Assembly (NCBI GenBank): GCA_004297465.1
Contig: SCUB01000001.1
Span: forward strand, 496,001 to 560,000
Direction: 5' to 3'
Length of the DNA: 64,000 nucleotides
DNA from: Xanthobacteraceae bacterium
Lineage (GTDB): Bacteria > Pseudomonadota > Alphaproteobacteria > Rhizobiales > Xanthobacteraceae
Shown: piece after piece, positions 31,719 through 43,456 of the stretch
Layout: every line of letters starts with the position of its first letter
How positions within the stretch are numbered: the stretch's first letter is position 1
Position numbers and translations under genes: made by a program
The notes under the pieces: model-generated
Told to the model about the DNA's origin: nothing
The model's input: only the letters and a program-made list of their open reading frames with translations
Database searches by the model: none

Positions 31719-32267
31719 ATGTCCATTCGTTTCGCGCCCGTCGTGGCGCTCGCCGGCCTTGCCGTGCTGTCAGTCGTCGCGCCTGCACTTGCGCAAGACA
31801 CCGGCCATTCCCCGCAACATGCGCAAACCATGAAAATGGAGCCGGCGGCGGCTGATACCGTCAAGGCCGGCGACCTGACGCTGACCGCGCCGTGGTCGCG
31901 CGCGACGCCCGGCGGCGCCAAGGTGGGCGGCGGCTTCATCCGCATCACCAACACCGGCAGCACCCCGGACAAGCTGATCGGCGGCACGACCGATGCCGCC
32001 GCGCGCTTCGAGGTGCACGAGATGTCGGTCACCGACGGCATCATGAAGATGCGCCCGGTGAGCGGTGGGCTCGTTATCGGACCCGGAGAGACGGTCGAAC
32101 TGAAGCCCGGCGGCTATCATGTGATGTTCATGGACATCAAGGCACCGTTCAAGCAAGGCGACGAGATCAGGGCGACCCTGCAGTTCGAGAAGGCGGGCAA
32201 GGTGGACGTCGGTTTCCGCGTCGGTGGCATCGCCGGCGGCGGCGCCCCGCAGCACAAGGGGCACTAA
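31719..32267 (+). CDS. Periplasmic copper chaperone PCuAC
   Basis: A 182-residue exported protein with signal peptide (MSIRFAPVVALAGLAVLSVVAPALAQ). The copper-binding pattern H-x-M...M-x-M...H-x-M is present: VHEMSVTDGIMKM and later GGYHVMFMD. PCuAC proteins hand copper to the CuA site of cytochrome c oxidase. A His/Met-rich N-terminal segment (HSPQHAQTMKM) and C-terminal QHKGH add potential ligands. Ribosome site AAGGAAAT. Confidence 0.92.
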   Translation: MSIRFAPVVALAGLAVLSVVAPALAQDTGHSPQHAQTMKMEPAAADTVKAGDLTLTAPWSRATPGGAKVGGGFIRITNTGSTPDKLIGGTTDAAARFEVHEMSVTDGIMKMRPVSGGLVIGPGETVELKPGGYHVMFMDIKAPFKQGDEIRATLQFEKAGKVDVGFRVGGIAGGGAPQHKGH

Positions 32268-32418
32268 TCCGTTACCTCGAACCACCTGCGATCGGCATGA
32301 AGGCTCTGGCGTTGCATTGGCAAGCCGGGGCCTTCGCGTCTACAGTGTGCATCGTTCTGGAACCGCTACCCCTGTGCCCGTTGACGCGCTTCGACCCGAG
32401 TCATCATGGAGAGTGAGG

Positions 32419-32784
32419 ATGAGCATTTTCGGAAAGATCATGAATGCTATTTTTGGCACGTCGCCGGCTGCGGCCTCGCCTGAGGCATCGCCTGGCATGG
32501 GCGCACCGGCCGGCGGCGCGGCGGCTGCCACGGTGGATGTCACCGCGATCCTTGACGCCGCGGTCAAGGCCAAGGGCGAGAAGCTCGACTGGCGCAAATC
32601 GATCGTCGATCTCATGAAGGCCATCAATCTTGATTCCAGCCTGACCGCGCGCAAGGAGTTGGCCAAGGAGCTCGGCTACACAGGCGATACCAGCGACTCG
32701 GCGACGATGAACGTCTGGCTGCACAAGCAGGTCATCGCCAAGCTCGCCGCCAATGGCGGCAAGGTGCCGGACGATCTGAAATAA
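32419..32784 (+). CDS. DUF3597 family protein
   Basis: A 121-residue protein beginning MSIFGKIMNAIFG, with a Gly/Ala/Pro linker and the DUF3597 core AKGEKLDWRKSIVDLMKAINLDSSLTARKELAKELGY. The start is set by a GAGTGAGG site immediately upstream. The family has a helical, KOW/LysM-free fold of unknown function. A weak hairpin (GGCTG/CAGCC) follows the stop. Confidence 0.9.
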   Translation: MSIFGKIMNAIFGTSPAAASPEASPGMGAPAGGAAAATVDVTAILDAAVKAKGEKLDWRKSIVDLMKAINLDSSLTARKELAKELGYTGDTSDSATMNVWLHKQVIAKLAANGGKVPDDLK

Positions 32785-32817
32785 TTGGCTGAAACAGCCA
32801 GCCGCTTCGCGCGTTTT

Positions 32818-33495
32818 CTAGCGCCGCGTCAGTTCCGGGCTGGTGCGCTTGACGGCGCGGAAGCGTGACAGCATGCGTTCGAAACTGGCGTCGAGGGCGT
32901 CGCCGATCTCCGGGCGTTTTTCAAGACGCGACAGCAACAGGCCGGCGGCCTCGATGGTGGAAAGCCCGTCGCGGCGCGGCTCCTTGCGCAAGGACCCGTA
33001 GCGTGACGGCCGCGCGGGGCCGAGAATGATCCGGCGGCACTTCAGCATCCAGGCGTTGCGCCACCACAGCGCCTTGGCCTGGCTCCAGGTGCCGTCGAGC
33101 AGGATGACGCCTTCGATGGCGCGCAGCACGCTGTCCTGATCGGCGCGCGCCTCGCCCTTGCGGTTGAGCACGACGATCTCGCGGCCGGGCGCGAGCTTTT
33201 CCGCGTTGGCCGAGCCGAGATAGAGCACCGCCCAGCGCTGCGGATCGGCCTCGCGGCCCAGAAGGCGCGACAGCGACGGCCACGACAGCCCTATCTTCAG
33301 GCTGGCCCTGGTGAGATGGCGCAGCGTCAGCCGCGCGCTGCCCAGCGTGCGGTCCTGCTCCTGCGGGTGCTGCAGGATGATGAGCTCGATGCGGTTGGCG
33401 ATCGGCGTCACGCCTTCGCAGACGCAGAGCGCCGACGGCTTCAGGCAATGCGGGCAGGGGGTGGCATTCAGTGCTGTTTCGGCGGCGTTTTCCAT
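32818..33495 (-). CDS. DTW-domain tRNA-uridine aminocarboxypropyltransferase
   Basis: A 225-residue DTW-domain (SPOUT-related) protein, predicted to add the 3-amino-3-carboxypropyl group to tRNA uridine. Seen: an N-terminal zinc-type CPHCLKPSALCVC and the DTW motif ILLDGTWSQAKALWWRN. The start at 33495 (MENAAETALN) is preferred. Convergent with DUF3597. Confidence 0.87.
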   Translation of the reverse strand: MENAAETALNATPCPHCLKPSALCVCEGVTPIANRIELIILQHPQEQDRTLGSARLTLRHLTRASLKIGLSWPSLSRLLGREADPQRWAVLYLGSANAEKLAPGREIVVLNRKGEARADQDSVLRAIEGVILLDGTWSQAKALWWRNAWMLKCRRIILGPARPSRYGSLRKEPRRDGLSTIEAAGLLLSRLEKRPEIGDALDASFERMLSRFRAVKRTSPELTRR

Positions 33496-33584
33496 GCCGC
33501 CTTGTCTACGCGCAACGCCGGGCGCGAGCAACCGGCGCGCGATGGATGCTCATCGCGCGCCGAACGTGGCGGTTATCCGAGCCG

Positions 33585-34058
33585 TTACTTTCTCTGCTCG
33601 GCGTTGGCGTTGCGCGGATCGTCCGTCGGGTTGACGTAATTGATCTCGAACGGACCCAAGCCGTGCACCTGGATAATGGTCGGCGCCGTGGTCCATGCGT
33701 AATGCTGCATGTCCTTGCCGACATTGACGAAGGCGCCGTCGCGCAGCGTGTCGCCCTTCTTGGGATCGAGCCTGTCGCCCATGCCGACGTGGAGCGTGCC
33801 CGAGATCACGGTGACGTTTTCGTCGGTCGGATGGGTGTGGGCCGGTATCTTGTAGCCGGCGGGCATTTTGGCCCTCAGTACGTAAGGACCGTTCGAGCCC
33901 GGATCGCCGGCAAGAACCGTGATCTGGGCGCCCGGCGGCAGGCCGGGAGGCGCCGCGGACCATTTCATCATTTTCGGCTGCATCGCCGAGTTATCCATGG
34001 CGAACGCGGCGGCGGGAACGGCGAGGAGGATCAGGGTGGCTATCGCGGTTTTTTTCAT
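33585..34058 (-). CDS. Exported cupin-domain protein
   Basis: A 157-residue protein with a signal peptide (MKKTAIATLILLAVPAAAFA) and a cupin barrel: metal-ligand motif IPAHTHPTDENVTVISGTLHVGMGD and later VGKDMQHYAW. Ligand residues (two His and a Glu or Asn equivalent) are partly present. Enzymatic activity cannot be inferred. A GGAGGAC site precedes the ATG, and a 19-bp tandem duplication begins 10 bases upstream. Confidence 0.85.
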   Translation of the reverse strand: MKKTAIATLILLAVPAAAFAMDNSAMQPKMMKWSAAPPGLPPGAQITVLAGDPGSNGPYVLRAKMPAGYKIPAHTHPTDENVTVISGTLHVGMGDRLDPKKGDTLRDGAFVNVGKDMQHYAWTTAPTIIQVHGLGPFEINYVNPTDDPRNANAEQRK

Positions 34059-34068
34059 GGGTGTCCTC

Positions 34069-34106
34069 CATGAGGAACGATAGGGCGCATGAGGAACGAT
34101 AGGGCG
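34069..34106. repeat. Exact 19-bp tandem duplication
   Basis: CATGAGGAACGATAGGGCG occurs twice in a row, starting 10 bases upstream of the exported cupin gene's start. Its position covers the likely 5' leader or promoter on the minus strand. Confidence 0.95.
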
Positions 34107-34210
34107 GAGGATGCTAGGCGCATGGGAGGACGGGAGCGAGGCCCCTGTTCGTCACGAAGTCGCGATATTCACGGGGCGATGATGCGGATAGGGGCGTGGC
34201 GGCGGACTGG

Positions 34211-34243
34211 CTGGATGCGTTGGTCAAGCCCGCGCATGACGAG
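34211..34243. repeat. Half copy of the palindromic repeat family
   Basis: GGATGCG..GGTCAAGCCCGCGCATGACG matches one arm of the bipartite palindromic element at 56480-56559. It lies just past the 3' end of uvrA. Confidence 0.7.
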
Positions 34244-34252
34244 GGAGGGGGC

Positions 34253-37324
<3,072 letters not shown>

Positions 37325-37403
37325 GCGCAATTCCGGGAAGGGTTTTCGATCATGCGGCGCGCCACATCGTGCGATGGGGCCGCGTCCAACTTAGGCGAGC
37401 ACG

Positions 37404-37418
37404 GAACATAGGAAGAAC
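37404..37418 (-). promoter_or_regulatory. SOS (LexA) box upstream of uvrA
   Basis: GAAC-ATAGGAA-GAAC on the plus strand, that is GTTC-N7-GTTC reading toward uvrA, a perfect alphaproteobacterial LexA operator, 80 bases from the uvrA start. Confidence 0.88.
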
Positions 37419-37471
37419 GGGGGCGAAATGCCAGCGTCCATTCCATGCGCGCGCGGAAAAGTAGGGCAACG

Positions 37472-37499
37472 AAAAAGCCCGGCCGCGAGGCCGGGCTTT
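37472..37499 (-). terminator. Rho-independent terminator of the first OMP gene
   Basis: GCCCGGCC-GCGA-GGCCGGGC stem-loop with a T5 run on the minus strand. The same sequence terminates the neighbouring paralogue at 38.5 kb. Confidence 0.88.
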
Positions 37500-37537
37500 G
37501 CGTCATTCCGAGGCGATCGGAAGAAAGCAGTGCTTGC

Positions 37538-38245
37538 TCAGTACCTGGCGACGACCGGGCCGCCGAACTTGTAGCTGATACCGAGGATCGCGGAGTGCGT
37601 TTCGGTACGCCGCAGGTCACGGTCAAAGCCGGTGAACAGGAAGCGCTCGCCGCCATAGCTGGCGTAACGATATTCCGCGCGGCCGATCAAATTGCCCCAG
37701 AAGGCGTACTCGACACCGAGGCCCGCGGTCCAGCCGTTAAGCGTGTCGTTGACGGTCTGGTTGATGCCCGGAACGACCTTGTTGTAGTCGACGTTCAGGA
37801 ACGCCCAGCCGGCGGTGGCGTAGAACAGCCAGTTGTTGGCCGCGTAGCCCACGCGACCGCGGATCGACCCCTGCCAGCGTCCGTCGAGCTTGTCGAGTTG
37901 ACCGCCGGGGAAGCCGTTGTCGTCGCCGCTAAGACCGGTCCAATCGATGTCGCCCTCGATGCCGAGGACGAAAACGCCGGTCTGCCAGTTGAAGCCGGCG
38001 TGACCGCCGACCAGGCCGCCTTTGACGTCGAAGTCGGTGCCGGACGGCGGACCGCCGACGAGATCATAACCGGTCGTGCCCCAGGTGTAGCCGGCATGAG
38101 CGCCGACGTAGAACCCGGTCCAGTTGTAGACCGCCTCAACGACGGGCGGCGGCGCCTTGTAAGCCGGCCGCATGTCGGCGGCATTGGCTGACGTTGCAAG
38201 ACCGAGAGCGAGCAGGCCCGCGGTACCCATTACAATTTTCTTCAT
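37538..38245 (-). CDS. Outer-membrane beta-barrel protein (Omp25/31-like), paralogue 1
   Basis: A 235-residue porin-like surface protein. The signal peptide (MKKIVMGTAGLLALGLATSANA, cut before ADMRPAYKAPPP) and YNWTGFYVGAHAGYTWGT are hallmarks of the Rhizobiales opacity/Omp25-31 family. Strands repeat with aromatic girdles, and the chain ends in GGPVVARY with a terminal aromatic as required for barrel assembly. GGAGAG precedes the start. First of three tandem paralogues. Confidence 0.93.
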   Translation of the reverse strand: MKKIVMGTAGLLALGLATSANAADMRPAYKAPPPVVEAVYNWTGFYVGAHAGYTWGTTGYDLVGGPPSGTDFDVKGGLVGGHAGFNWQTGVFVLGIEGDIDWTGLSGDDNGFPGGQLDKLDGRWQGSIRGRVGYAANNWLFYATAGWAFLNVDYNKVVPGINQTVNDTLNGWTAGLGVEYAFWGNLIGRAEYRYASYGGERFLFTGFDRDLRRTETHSAILGISYKFGGPVVARY

Positions 38246-38511
38246 AGCTCTCTCCATCTCAGAGATGACGCTTTGGAATACTTGCTGCCGAAACTGTCTT
38301 CCGTGCCGGGTGGATGCGGCACGGGAAGAAGTTTCGACCCACCCCACCTGGATCGGAGCCTAGCCTTACTGCGCGTAAACCTGTGTCTCCGGAAGGACAC
38401 AGGTGCGAATTACTTGCAATTTACATTTTGCAAACGCGAAATAATGATCGAGCGCTGGAAAGAGTCGACAACGAAAGCTGTCAAACAAAAGCTCCCACGA
38501 TAACTCGACAA

Positions 38512-38541
38512 CGAAAAAGCCCGGCCGCGAGGCCGGGCTTT
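38512..38541 (-). terminator. Rho-independent terminator of the second OMP gene
   Basis: The stem GCCCGGCC-GCGA-GGCCGGGC and flanking ACAACGAAAAA are the same as at 37472-37499, evidence that the gene and terminator were duplicated together. Confidence 0.88.
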
Positions 38542-38575
38542 CCGCTATTCCGAGAGGCTCGAAAGAAGTCAGTGC

Positions 38576-39307
38576 TCAATAGCGGGCGACGACCGGGCCG
38601 CCGAACTTGTAGCTGATGCCCGCGCGCACGGCGTGGAACTTCACAGTGCTGCTGTCCTGCGAGTTGGCGGCAACGCTGGTGAAGTCGGTCGTGCCGAGAT
38701 CGGTGTAGCGATACTCGATGCGGCCGGTCCAGTTCGGCGCGAAAGCGTGCTCGACGCCGCCGCCGAGCGTCCAGCCCGAGCGGGTGTCGTCGAACTGCGC
38801 GAACGGCGCGGCGCCCGGCGCGGTGGCCTTGGTGATCTCGACATGGCCGTAAGCCCAGCCGCCGGTGACATAGAGCAGCGTGTTGTCCATGGCATAGCCG
38901 ACGCGCGCGCGCACCGAGCCGAGCCACGGCATGCGGGTCTGGTGGGTGTAGCCCAGCGTGCCAATGCCGGTGTTGTCGACGCTGCTGGCTTCGATGTCCG
39001 CCTCGGCGCCCACGACCAGGTTCGAGAACTGGTAGTTGTAGCCGGCATGCAGACCGCCCGCGACGCCGCTCAGATTATAGCTGTAGCTCTGGTTGATGAC
39101 GCCCGGGAAGGGACCCGAGACCGCATCGGTCGTGCCCCACAGGCCGCCGACCTGGCCGCCGACGTAGAAGCCGGTCCAGTTATAGACCGCCAGCACGGCG
39201 ACCGGAGCCTTGTAGGCCGGAGCCCGCGCGCGCATGTCGGCCGCATTGGCCGAGGTTGCCAGGCCAAGAGCCATCAGGCCGACAGTGCCCAAGAGAATTT
39301 TCTTCAT
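38576..39307 (-). CDS. Outer-membrane beta-barrel protein (Omp25/31-like), paralogue 2
   Basis: A 243-residue protein with signal peptide ending SANAADMRARAPAYKAP, YNWTGFYVGGQVGGLWGT, and C-terminal GISYKFGGPVVARY identical to paralogue 1. Interior sequence differs more. The start is either ATG 39307 (MKKILLG, like its sisters) or ATG 39313. The GGAG site lies upstream of both. Confidence 0.92.
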   Translation of the reverse strand: MKKILLGTVGLMALGLATSANAADMRARAPAYKAPVAVLAVYNWTGFYVGGQVGGLWGTTDAVSGPFPGVINQSYSYNLSGVAGGLHAGYNYQFSNLVVGAEADIEASSVDNTGIGTLGYTHQTRMPWLGSVRARVGYAMDNTLLYVTGGWAYGHVEITKATAPGAAPFAQFDDTRSGWTLGGGVEHAFAPNWTGRIEYRYTDLGTTDFTSVAANSQDSSTVKFHAVRAGISYKFGGPVVARY

Positions 39308-39533
39308 TTTCATTGTCTCCACGTGTGTTTCTTCGAGCGAATTTGGAATTCACCCCCAGCCGAATCCGCACGACGATTTCCGTGTGACTCTGATTCCACC
39401 GGTTCGCAGCGACTATACAGGAACACGCCCGATTTCCATGTCTCCACGAGGACACACTCGCGGAGGACTTGTATGTCCGAAATGTGGCCGAAGAGGCGCT
39501 TTTGTCGGGCGTCGCTGTTGACGCAATTGATTG

Positions 39534-39569
39534 AAAAACAAAATAAAAAGCCCGCCTTGGCAGGCGGGC
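39534..39569 (-). terminator. Rho-independent terminator of the third OMP gene
   Basis: GCCCGCC-TTGGCA-GGCGGGC stem followed by CTTTTTATTTTGTTTTTC on the minus strand. Sequence differs from the terminators of paralogues 1 and 2. Confidence 0.88.
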
Positions 39570-39604
39570 CGCAAGCTTCGGACATTAGCCCTTTGTTAAG
39601 CCTA

Positions 39605-40324
39605 TCAGTAACGCGACACGGGCGGGCCGCCCCACTTGTAGTTGAGTCCCACCGTCACCGAATGGAACGTGTTCGACACCGTGTAAGGCGCGGCGAGATT
39701 GGCCGGCGCGGGCTGCGAGACGTTGCCGAGGTCGGTGTAGCGGTATTCGAGCTTGGCGCTCCAGTTCGGGTTCACGGCGTATTCGGCGCCGCCCCCGGCG
39801 GTCCATCCGCTCTTCGATACCGTGAACTGATCGGCGAGGCCGGCATTGGTGTTGGTGTTGCGCACGCTGCCATAGGCCCAGCCGCCGGTGCCGTACAGCA
39901 AGAGGTTGTTCATCGCCCAGCCGACGCGGCCGCGCGCCGAGCCGAGCCACTGCAACTCGCTCTGGTTGGTCAGGCCCGCGGCGGGCGTACCGGTGCCGTT
40001 GATGTTGGCCCATGCGAGATCGCCCTCGACGCCGAGCACGATGCGGCCGGCCTGCCAGTTGTAGCCCGCGGTGCCGCCGAACAGGCCGCCGCTGGAGCCA
40101 TACTGGGTCGAGGCCGGGTTGGTGTAATCGTGCCGGCCCCAGCCGCCGCCGCCGAACACACCTACATAAAAGCCGGTCCAGTCGTGGATCGGCGCGACAT
40201 AAACAGGCGCGCGCGCCGCCGGATAGACCGGCGCGGGGCGGGCCGGTTTCACGTCGGCGGCACTGGCTGAACCGGCCATGCCGGCGGCGACAATGCCGAA
40301 TACGCTGAACAAGAACTTCTTCAC
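39605..40324 (-). CDS. Outer-membrane beta-barrel protein (Omp25/31-like), paralogue 3
   Basis: A 239-residue protein from a GTG start chosen by its GGAG site 6 bases upstream and its MKKFLFSVFGIVAAGMAGSA signal peptide. The mature part has HDWTGFYVGVFGGGGWG and ends GGPPVSRY. It is more diverged from paralogues 1 and 2, and its terminator differs, suggesting an older duplication or separate origin. Confidence 0.9.
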   Translation of the reverse strand: MKKFLFSVFGIVAAGMAGSASAADVKPARPAPVYPAARAPVYVAPIHDWTGFYVGVFGGGGWGRHDYTNPASTQYGSSGGLFGGTAGYNWQAGRIVLGVEGDLAWANINGTGTPAAGLTNQSELQWLGSARGRVGWAMNNLLLYGTGGWAYGSVRNTNTNAGLADQFTVSKSGWTAGGGAEYAVNPNWSAKLEYRYTDLGNVSQPAPANLAAPYTVSNTFHSVTVGLNYKWGGPPVSRY

Positions 40325-40792
40325 CACTGTCTCCGTCCGCATGGCCAGTCGAATTGTATGATCCGATACCGGCGAAAAATATGACCTCCAAATGCCGTGC
40401 AATTGCGGCGAATTGCAGCTGTCGGCATTACATTTATTTAATTATATCAGCCTGTTGCAAACATCTTCTCGCCCGGTTGCGGTCGCATTGGATGCCTCTC
40501 ATCACCACAAATTGAGACGAAATCATTTGCACGCTGCTTTCCCTGTGATTCGCCGCGTCTCCACGAGGTTCATCGGGATGGACCTGGAGGGCGAATGCTG
40601 GTAGGAACATAAGAAGAACACAAGACTGACGATCCGTGTGGATAAGCGCGCGATCCGCCTTCGCGGAAGTCGGGGGCGGTGTAGGGTCGCGCCGGCGGCG
40701 AGTGCAAGGCGCGGCCGGCGAAGCGTTAAGACGAAATAGCGGCACGGCCGCGTCAAAACCGGCCGGCCACGGCCAAGCGGGAGATGGATGTC
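40325..40792. other. Intergenic region upstream of ssb
   Basis: 468 bp between the third OMP gene and ssb. The left part is AT-rich (TTTATTTAATTATATC near 40435) and likely carries the OMP promoter. The SOS box at 40605-40619 lies in the middle. No credible coding frame was seen. Confidence 0.6.
40605..40619 (+). promoter_or_regulatory. SOS (LexA) box upstream of ssb
   Basis: GAAC-ATAAGAA-GAAC, a perfect alphaproteobacterial LexA site, about 175 bases before the ssb start. With the preceding G it differs from the uvrA box by a single base over 16. Confidence 0.85.
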
Positions 40793-41275
40793 ATGGCGGG
40801 CAGCGTCAACAAGGTCATTCTGGTCGGCAATCTGGGCGCCGACCCCGAGGTTCGCCGCATGCAGGACAACCGTCCCGTCGTGAACCTGCGCGTCGCCACC
40901 TCCGAGAGTTGGCGCGACAAGGCCACCGGCGAGCGCAAGGAAAAGACCGAGTGGCACCGCGTGGTGATCTTCAACGAGGGTCTTGCGCGCGTCGCCGAGC
41001 AGTATCTCAAGAAGGGCGCCAAGGTTTACATCGAGGGCCAGTTGCAGACACGCAAATGGACCGACCAGTCGGGCCAGGAGAAATACTCGACCGAGGTGGT
41101 GCTGCAGGGCTTCAATTCGCAGCTCACCATGCTTGATCGCGCCGGCGGCGGCGGTGGCGGCTATGCCGACGACAGCGGCGGCGATTTCGGTTCGGGCGGT
41201 CCGTCGGGTGGTGGCCAGCGCCGCGCCGCGGCGCCGAGCCGTTCCTCCGACATGGACGACGAGATCCCGTTCTGA
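40793..41275 (+). CDS. ssb: Single-stranded DNA-binding protein
   Basis: OB-fold protein of 160 residues. Seen: [43 protein letters not shown], and [11 protein letters not shown], then a Gly-rich linker and the acidic tip DMDDEIPF that recruits partners. The start at 40793 has GGGAG 9 bases upstream; an ATG at 40784 would have no spacing. An SOS box lies upstream. Confidence 0.96.
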   Translation: MAGSVNKVILVGNLGADPEVRRMQDNRPVVNLRVATSESWRDKATGERKEKTEWHRVVIFNEGLARVAEQYLKKGAKVYIEGQLQTRKWTDQSGQEKYSTEVVLQGFNSQLTMLDRAGGGGGGYADDSGGDFGSGGPSGGGQRRAAAPSRSSDMDDEIPF

Positions 41276-41315
41276 CCGGGTTTCGGCATCAAGGCTGATG
41301 CTGATGCCTTGGCTC

Positions 41316-42572
41316 TCAGGCTGCCGCCTCGCGTGACGGCGCGGCGGCTTTCGCGCGCCCTCGCGCCGCGATCAGCGCCAGCAGCATGAGCCCGGCGATG
41401 ATCCAGGCCACCGCCGGCAGCCACGGCAGCGCGGCGGCGAGCAGCGGGTCGCTTTTCATGTCGGCCGCCACCGCGGCGATGCGCGCGAAGGTGGCGAGCG
41501 CCAGCGCGGAAAACATCAGTCCCAGCGTGCGGCCTTCCGCGCCGCTTGCTCCCAGCGCGGTCGCCGCCGCGAACGCGCTCATCAGGAGCGCGCCCCACGC
41601 CGCGCCGGCGACGAACTGCGCCGCGACCAGGAATCCGAGGCCGCCCGCGACCTGGGCCGCGCCCAGCGCGGTTGCGCCGATGACGCCGGCAAACCCCATT
41701 ACAGCGAAACCGCCGAGCCTGCGCGTGACGACGCTCGCCGGAAACATCATCAGGTTGAATCCGACCCAGAACACCGGCATCAGGAGCGCGAGATCGGCGG
41801 GCGGAGCAAAGCGCAGGAACAGCGGCGGGCTGTTGAGCGCAAAATGGATCTGGAAGCCGAGGCCGAACGCCAGCATGGCAACGACGAACAGCAGCGTGGC
41901 GCGCGCAGCACCGGTGAAGGCGAGTGGCTGAGCGGCGGGCGAGGGGGCAGCGGCCGGGTGATGCGCCAGCATCCGTTCGATCGCGCTCAGGCCGAGGGTC
42001 GCCGTCACCACCGCAACGCTGGCGATGACGAACGGCAGCCGCGCATCGAGTCCGCGCAGCATCAGCGCGAGATAGGGCGCGGCCGCGCCGGCAAGGCCGT
42101 AACCGAGCATGGCCAGCGCGGCAAGCCACGGCACCGCGGGCCTCGCCGCGTATTTGCCGAGCAGCATCAGGGGCGGCGCGCGCAGGGCCGAGGCCGTGAC
42201 GGCCCAGATGACGACCAGCGCGAGAAACAGCCACGTCGCGCGGGTGCCTTCGCGCGCGACGAACGGCAGCAGCAGAAAAGCGAGCGAGGACACAAGCGTG
42301 ACGGCGGCGACGATCCGTCCCAGCCGGCCGACGACGCGCGAGACTTTATCGGCCATCACGCCCATGGCGAAATCGCTCAGCGTGAAGATCGCCTGATCGA
42401 GCATCAGGATCCACAGCACGGCGGATGCCGGCAGGCCGACGTCATGCGCCAGCCGCGGCAGGTAGATGGCATAGACGGTCCAGCCCAGCGTGAACACCAG
42501 TTGCAAGGCGGCCATGTAAAGGCCGGCGCGATGCGGAACGGGAGTGAACGGAACCGGATCGGAACTCGTCAT
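41316..42572 (-). CDS. Major facilitator superfamily transporter
   Basis: A 418-residue membrane protein with about twelve hydrophobic spans, starting in LYMAALQLVFTLGWTVYAIYLPRL. The loop 2-3 MFS-like motif is FAMGVMADKVSRVVGRLGR. Substrate unknown. The start at 42572 is preferred over a GTG at 42596. It is divergent from the biotin operon and could be related to it, but nothing shows this. Confidence 0.88.
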   Translation of the reverse strand: MTSSDPVPFTPVPHRAGLYMAALQLVFTLGWTVYAIYLPRLAHDVGLPASAVLWILMLDQAIFTLSDFAMGVMADKVSRVVGRLGRIVAAVTLVSSLAFLLLPFVAREGTRATWLFLALVVIWAVTASALRAPPLMLLGKYAARPAVPWLAALAMLGYGLAGAAAPYLALMLRGLDARLPFVIASVAVVTATLGLSAIERMLAHHPAAAPSPAAQPLAFTGAARATLLFVVAMLAFGLGFQIHFALNSPPLFLRFAPPADLALLMPVFWVGFNLMMFPASVVTRRLGGFAVMGFAGVIGATALGAAQVAGGLGFLVAAQFVAGAAWGALLMSAFAAATALGASGAEGRTLGLMFSALALATFARIAAVAADMKSDPLLAAALPWLPAVAWIIAGLMLLALIAARGRAKAAAPSREAAA

Positions 42573-42694
42573 GGCGGTGCTGTCCTGACCGGCCACGGGT
42601 TTGCCTGCCCCAAGCTTACAAGAGCATGCCCGCGCCGCAAGCGTGGCGTGTCCCGCATCGACAAGCGCGGCGCTATCGACTAGGCGTTGAACGG

Positions 42695-43456
42695 ATGTCC
42701 AATGCCCGGCGCGCCATGGTCCAGTCTTCGTTTCAGCCTTCGTCCGGGCACCCGCCCGACGATACGATCCGGTTCGACGCGGTCTCGCTGGCGCGCGGCG
42801 GCCGCAGCCTGTTCGCGGGCTTGAACCTGACGCTGGACGAGCATCGCATCGGCCTGATCGGCGCCAACGGTTCGGGCAAGAGTTCGCTCTTGCGCCTAAT
42901 CAACGGGCTGCTGCTGCCGGATGCGGGCAAGGTCCGGATCGGCGGGCGCGACACCGTGCGCGATCGCGATGAACTGCCGGGGCGCATCGGCTTCGTGTTC
43001 CAGAACCCGGACCACCAGATCATCTTTCCCACCGTGGGCGAGGAAGTCGCCTTCGGCCTCACCTTGCGCGGGCTTACGAAAGGCGAGGCGGCGGAACAGG
43101 CGCGCGCGCTACTCGCGGCGCATGGCTGCGCCGGCTGGGAGGATCGCGCGGTGCAGGAGCTGTCGGAGGGGCAGAAGCAACTGGTCTGCATACTCGCGGT
43201 GATCGCCCCGCAACCCGGCGCGCTGCTGCTCGACGAATGCTTCGCCAGCCTCGATCTGCGCGCGCGCGCCGACCTGATGGCGCGGCTGATGGCGCTGCCG
43301 CAGCGCCTCATCATGGCCAGCCACGATCTCGATCTGCTGGCGTCGTTCGATCGCGTGATCTGGCTCGACGGCGGCCGCGTATGCGGCGACGGCGCGCCGG
43401 CCGAAATCATCGCCGCCTATCGCGCCGCGATGACGAACGGCGGGGGCGCGCCATGA
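42695..43456 (+). CDS. bioM: Energy-coupling factor ATPase BioM (biotin ECF transporter)
   Basis: ABC ATPase of 253 residues. Walker A is GANGSGKSSLLRL, Q-loop FVFQNPDHQIIFP, signature ELSEGQKQLV, Walker B ALLLDECFASLD. The NPDHQ Q-loop is typical of ECF A-components. Start ATG 42695 is uncertain (42716 also possible). It is the first gene of a five-gene run in which each start overlaps the previous stop. Confidence 0.9.
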   Translation: MSNARRAMVQSSFQPSSGHPPDDTIRFDAVSLARGGRSLFAGLNLTLDEHRIGLIGANGSGKSSLLRLINGLLLPDAGKVRIGGRDTVRDRDELPGRIGFVFQNPDHQIIFPTVGEEVAFGLTLRGLTKGEAAEQARALLAAHGCAGWEDRAVQELSEGQKQLVCILAVIAPQPGALLLDECFASLDLRARADLMARLMALPQRLIMASHDLDLLASFDRVIWLDGGRVCGDGAPAEIIAAYRAAMTNGGGAP

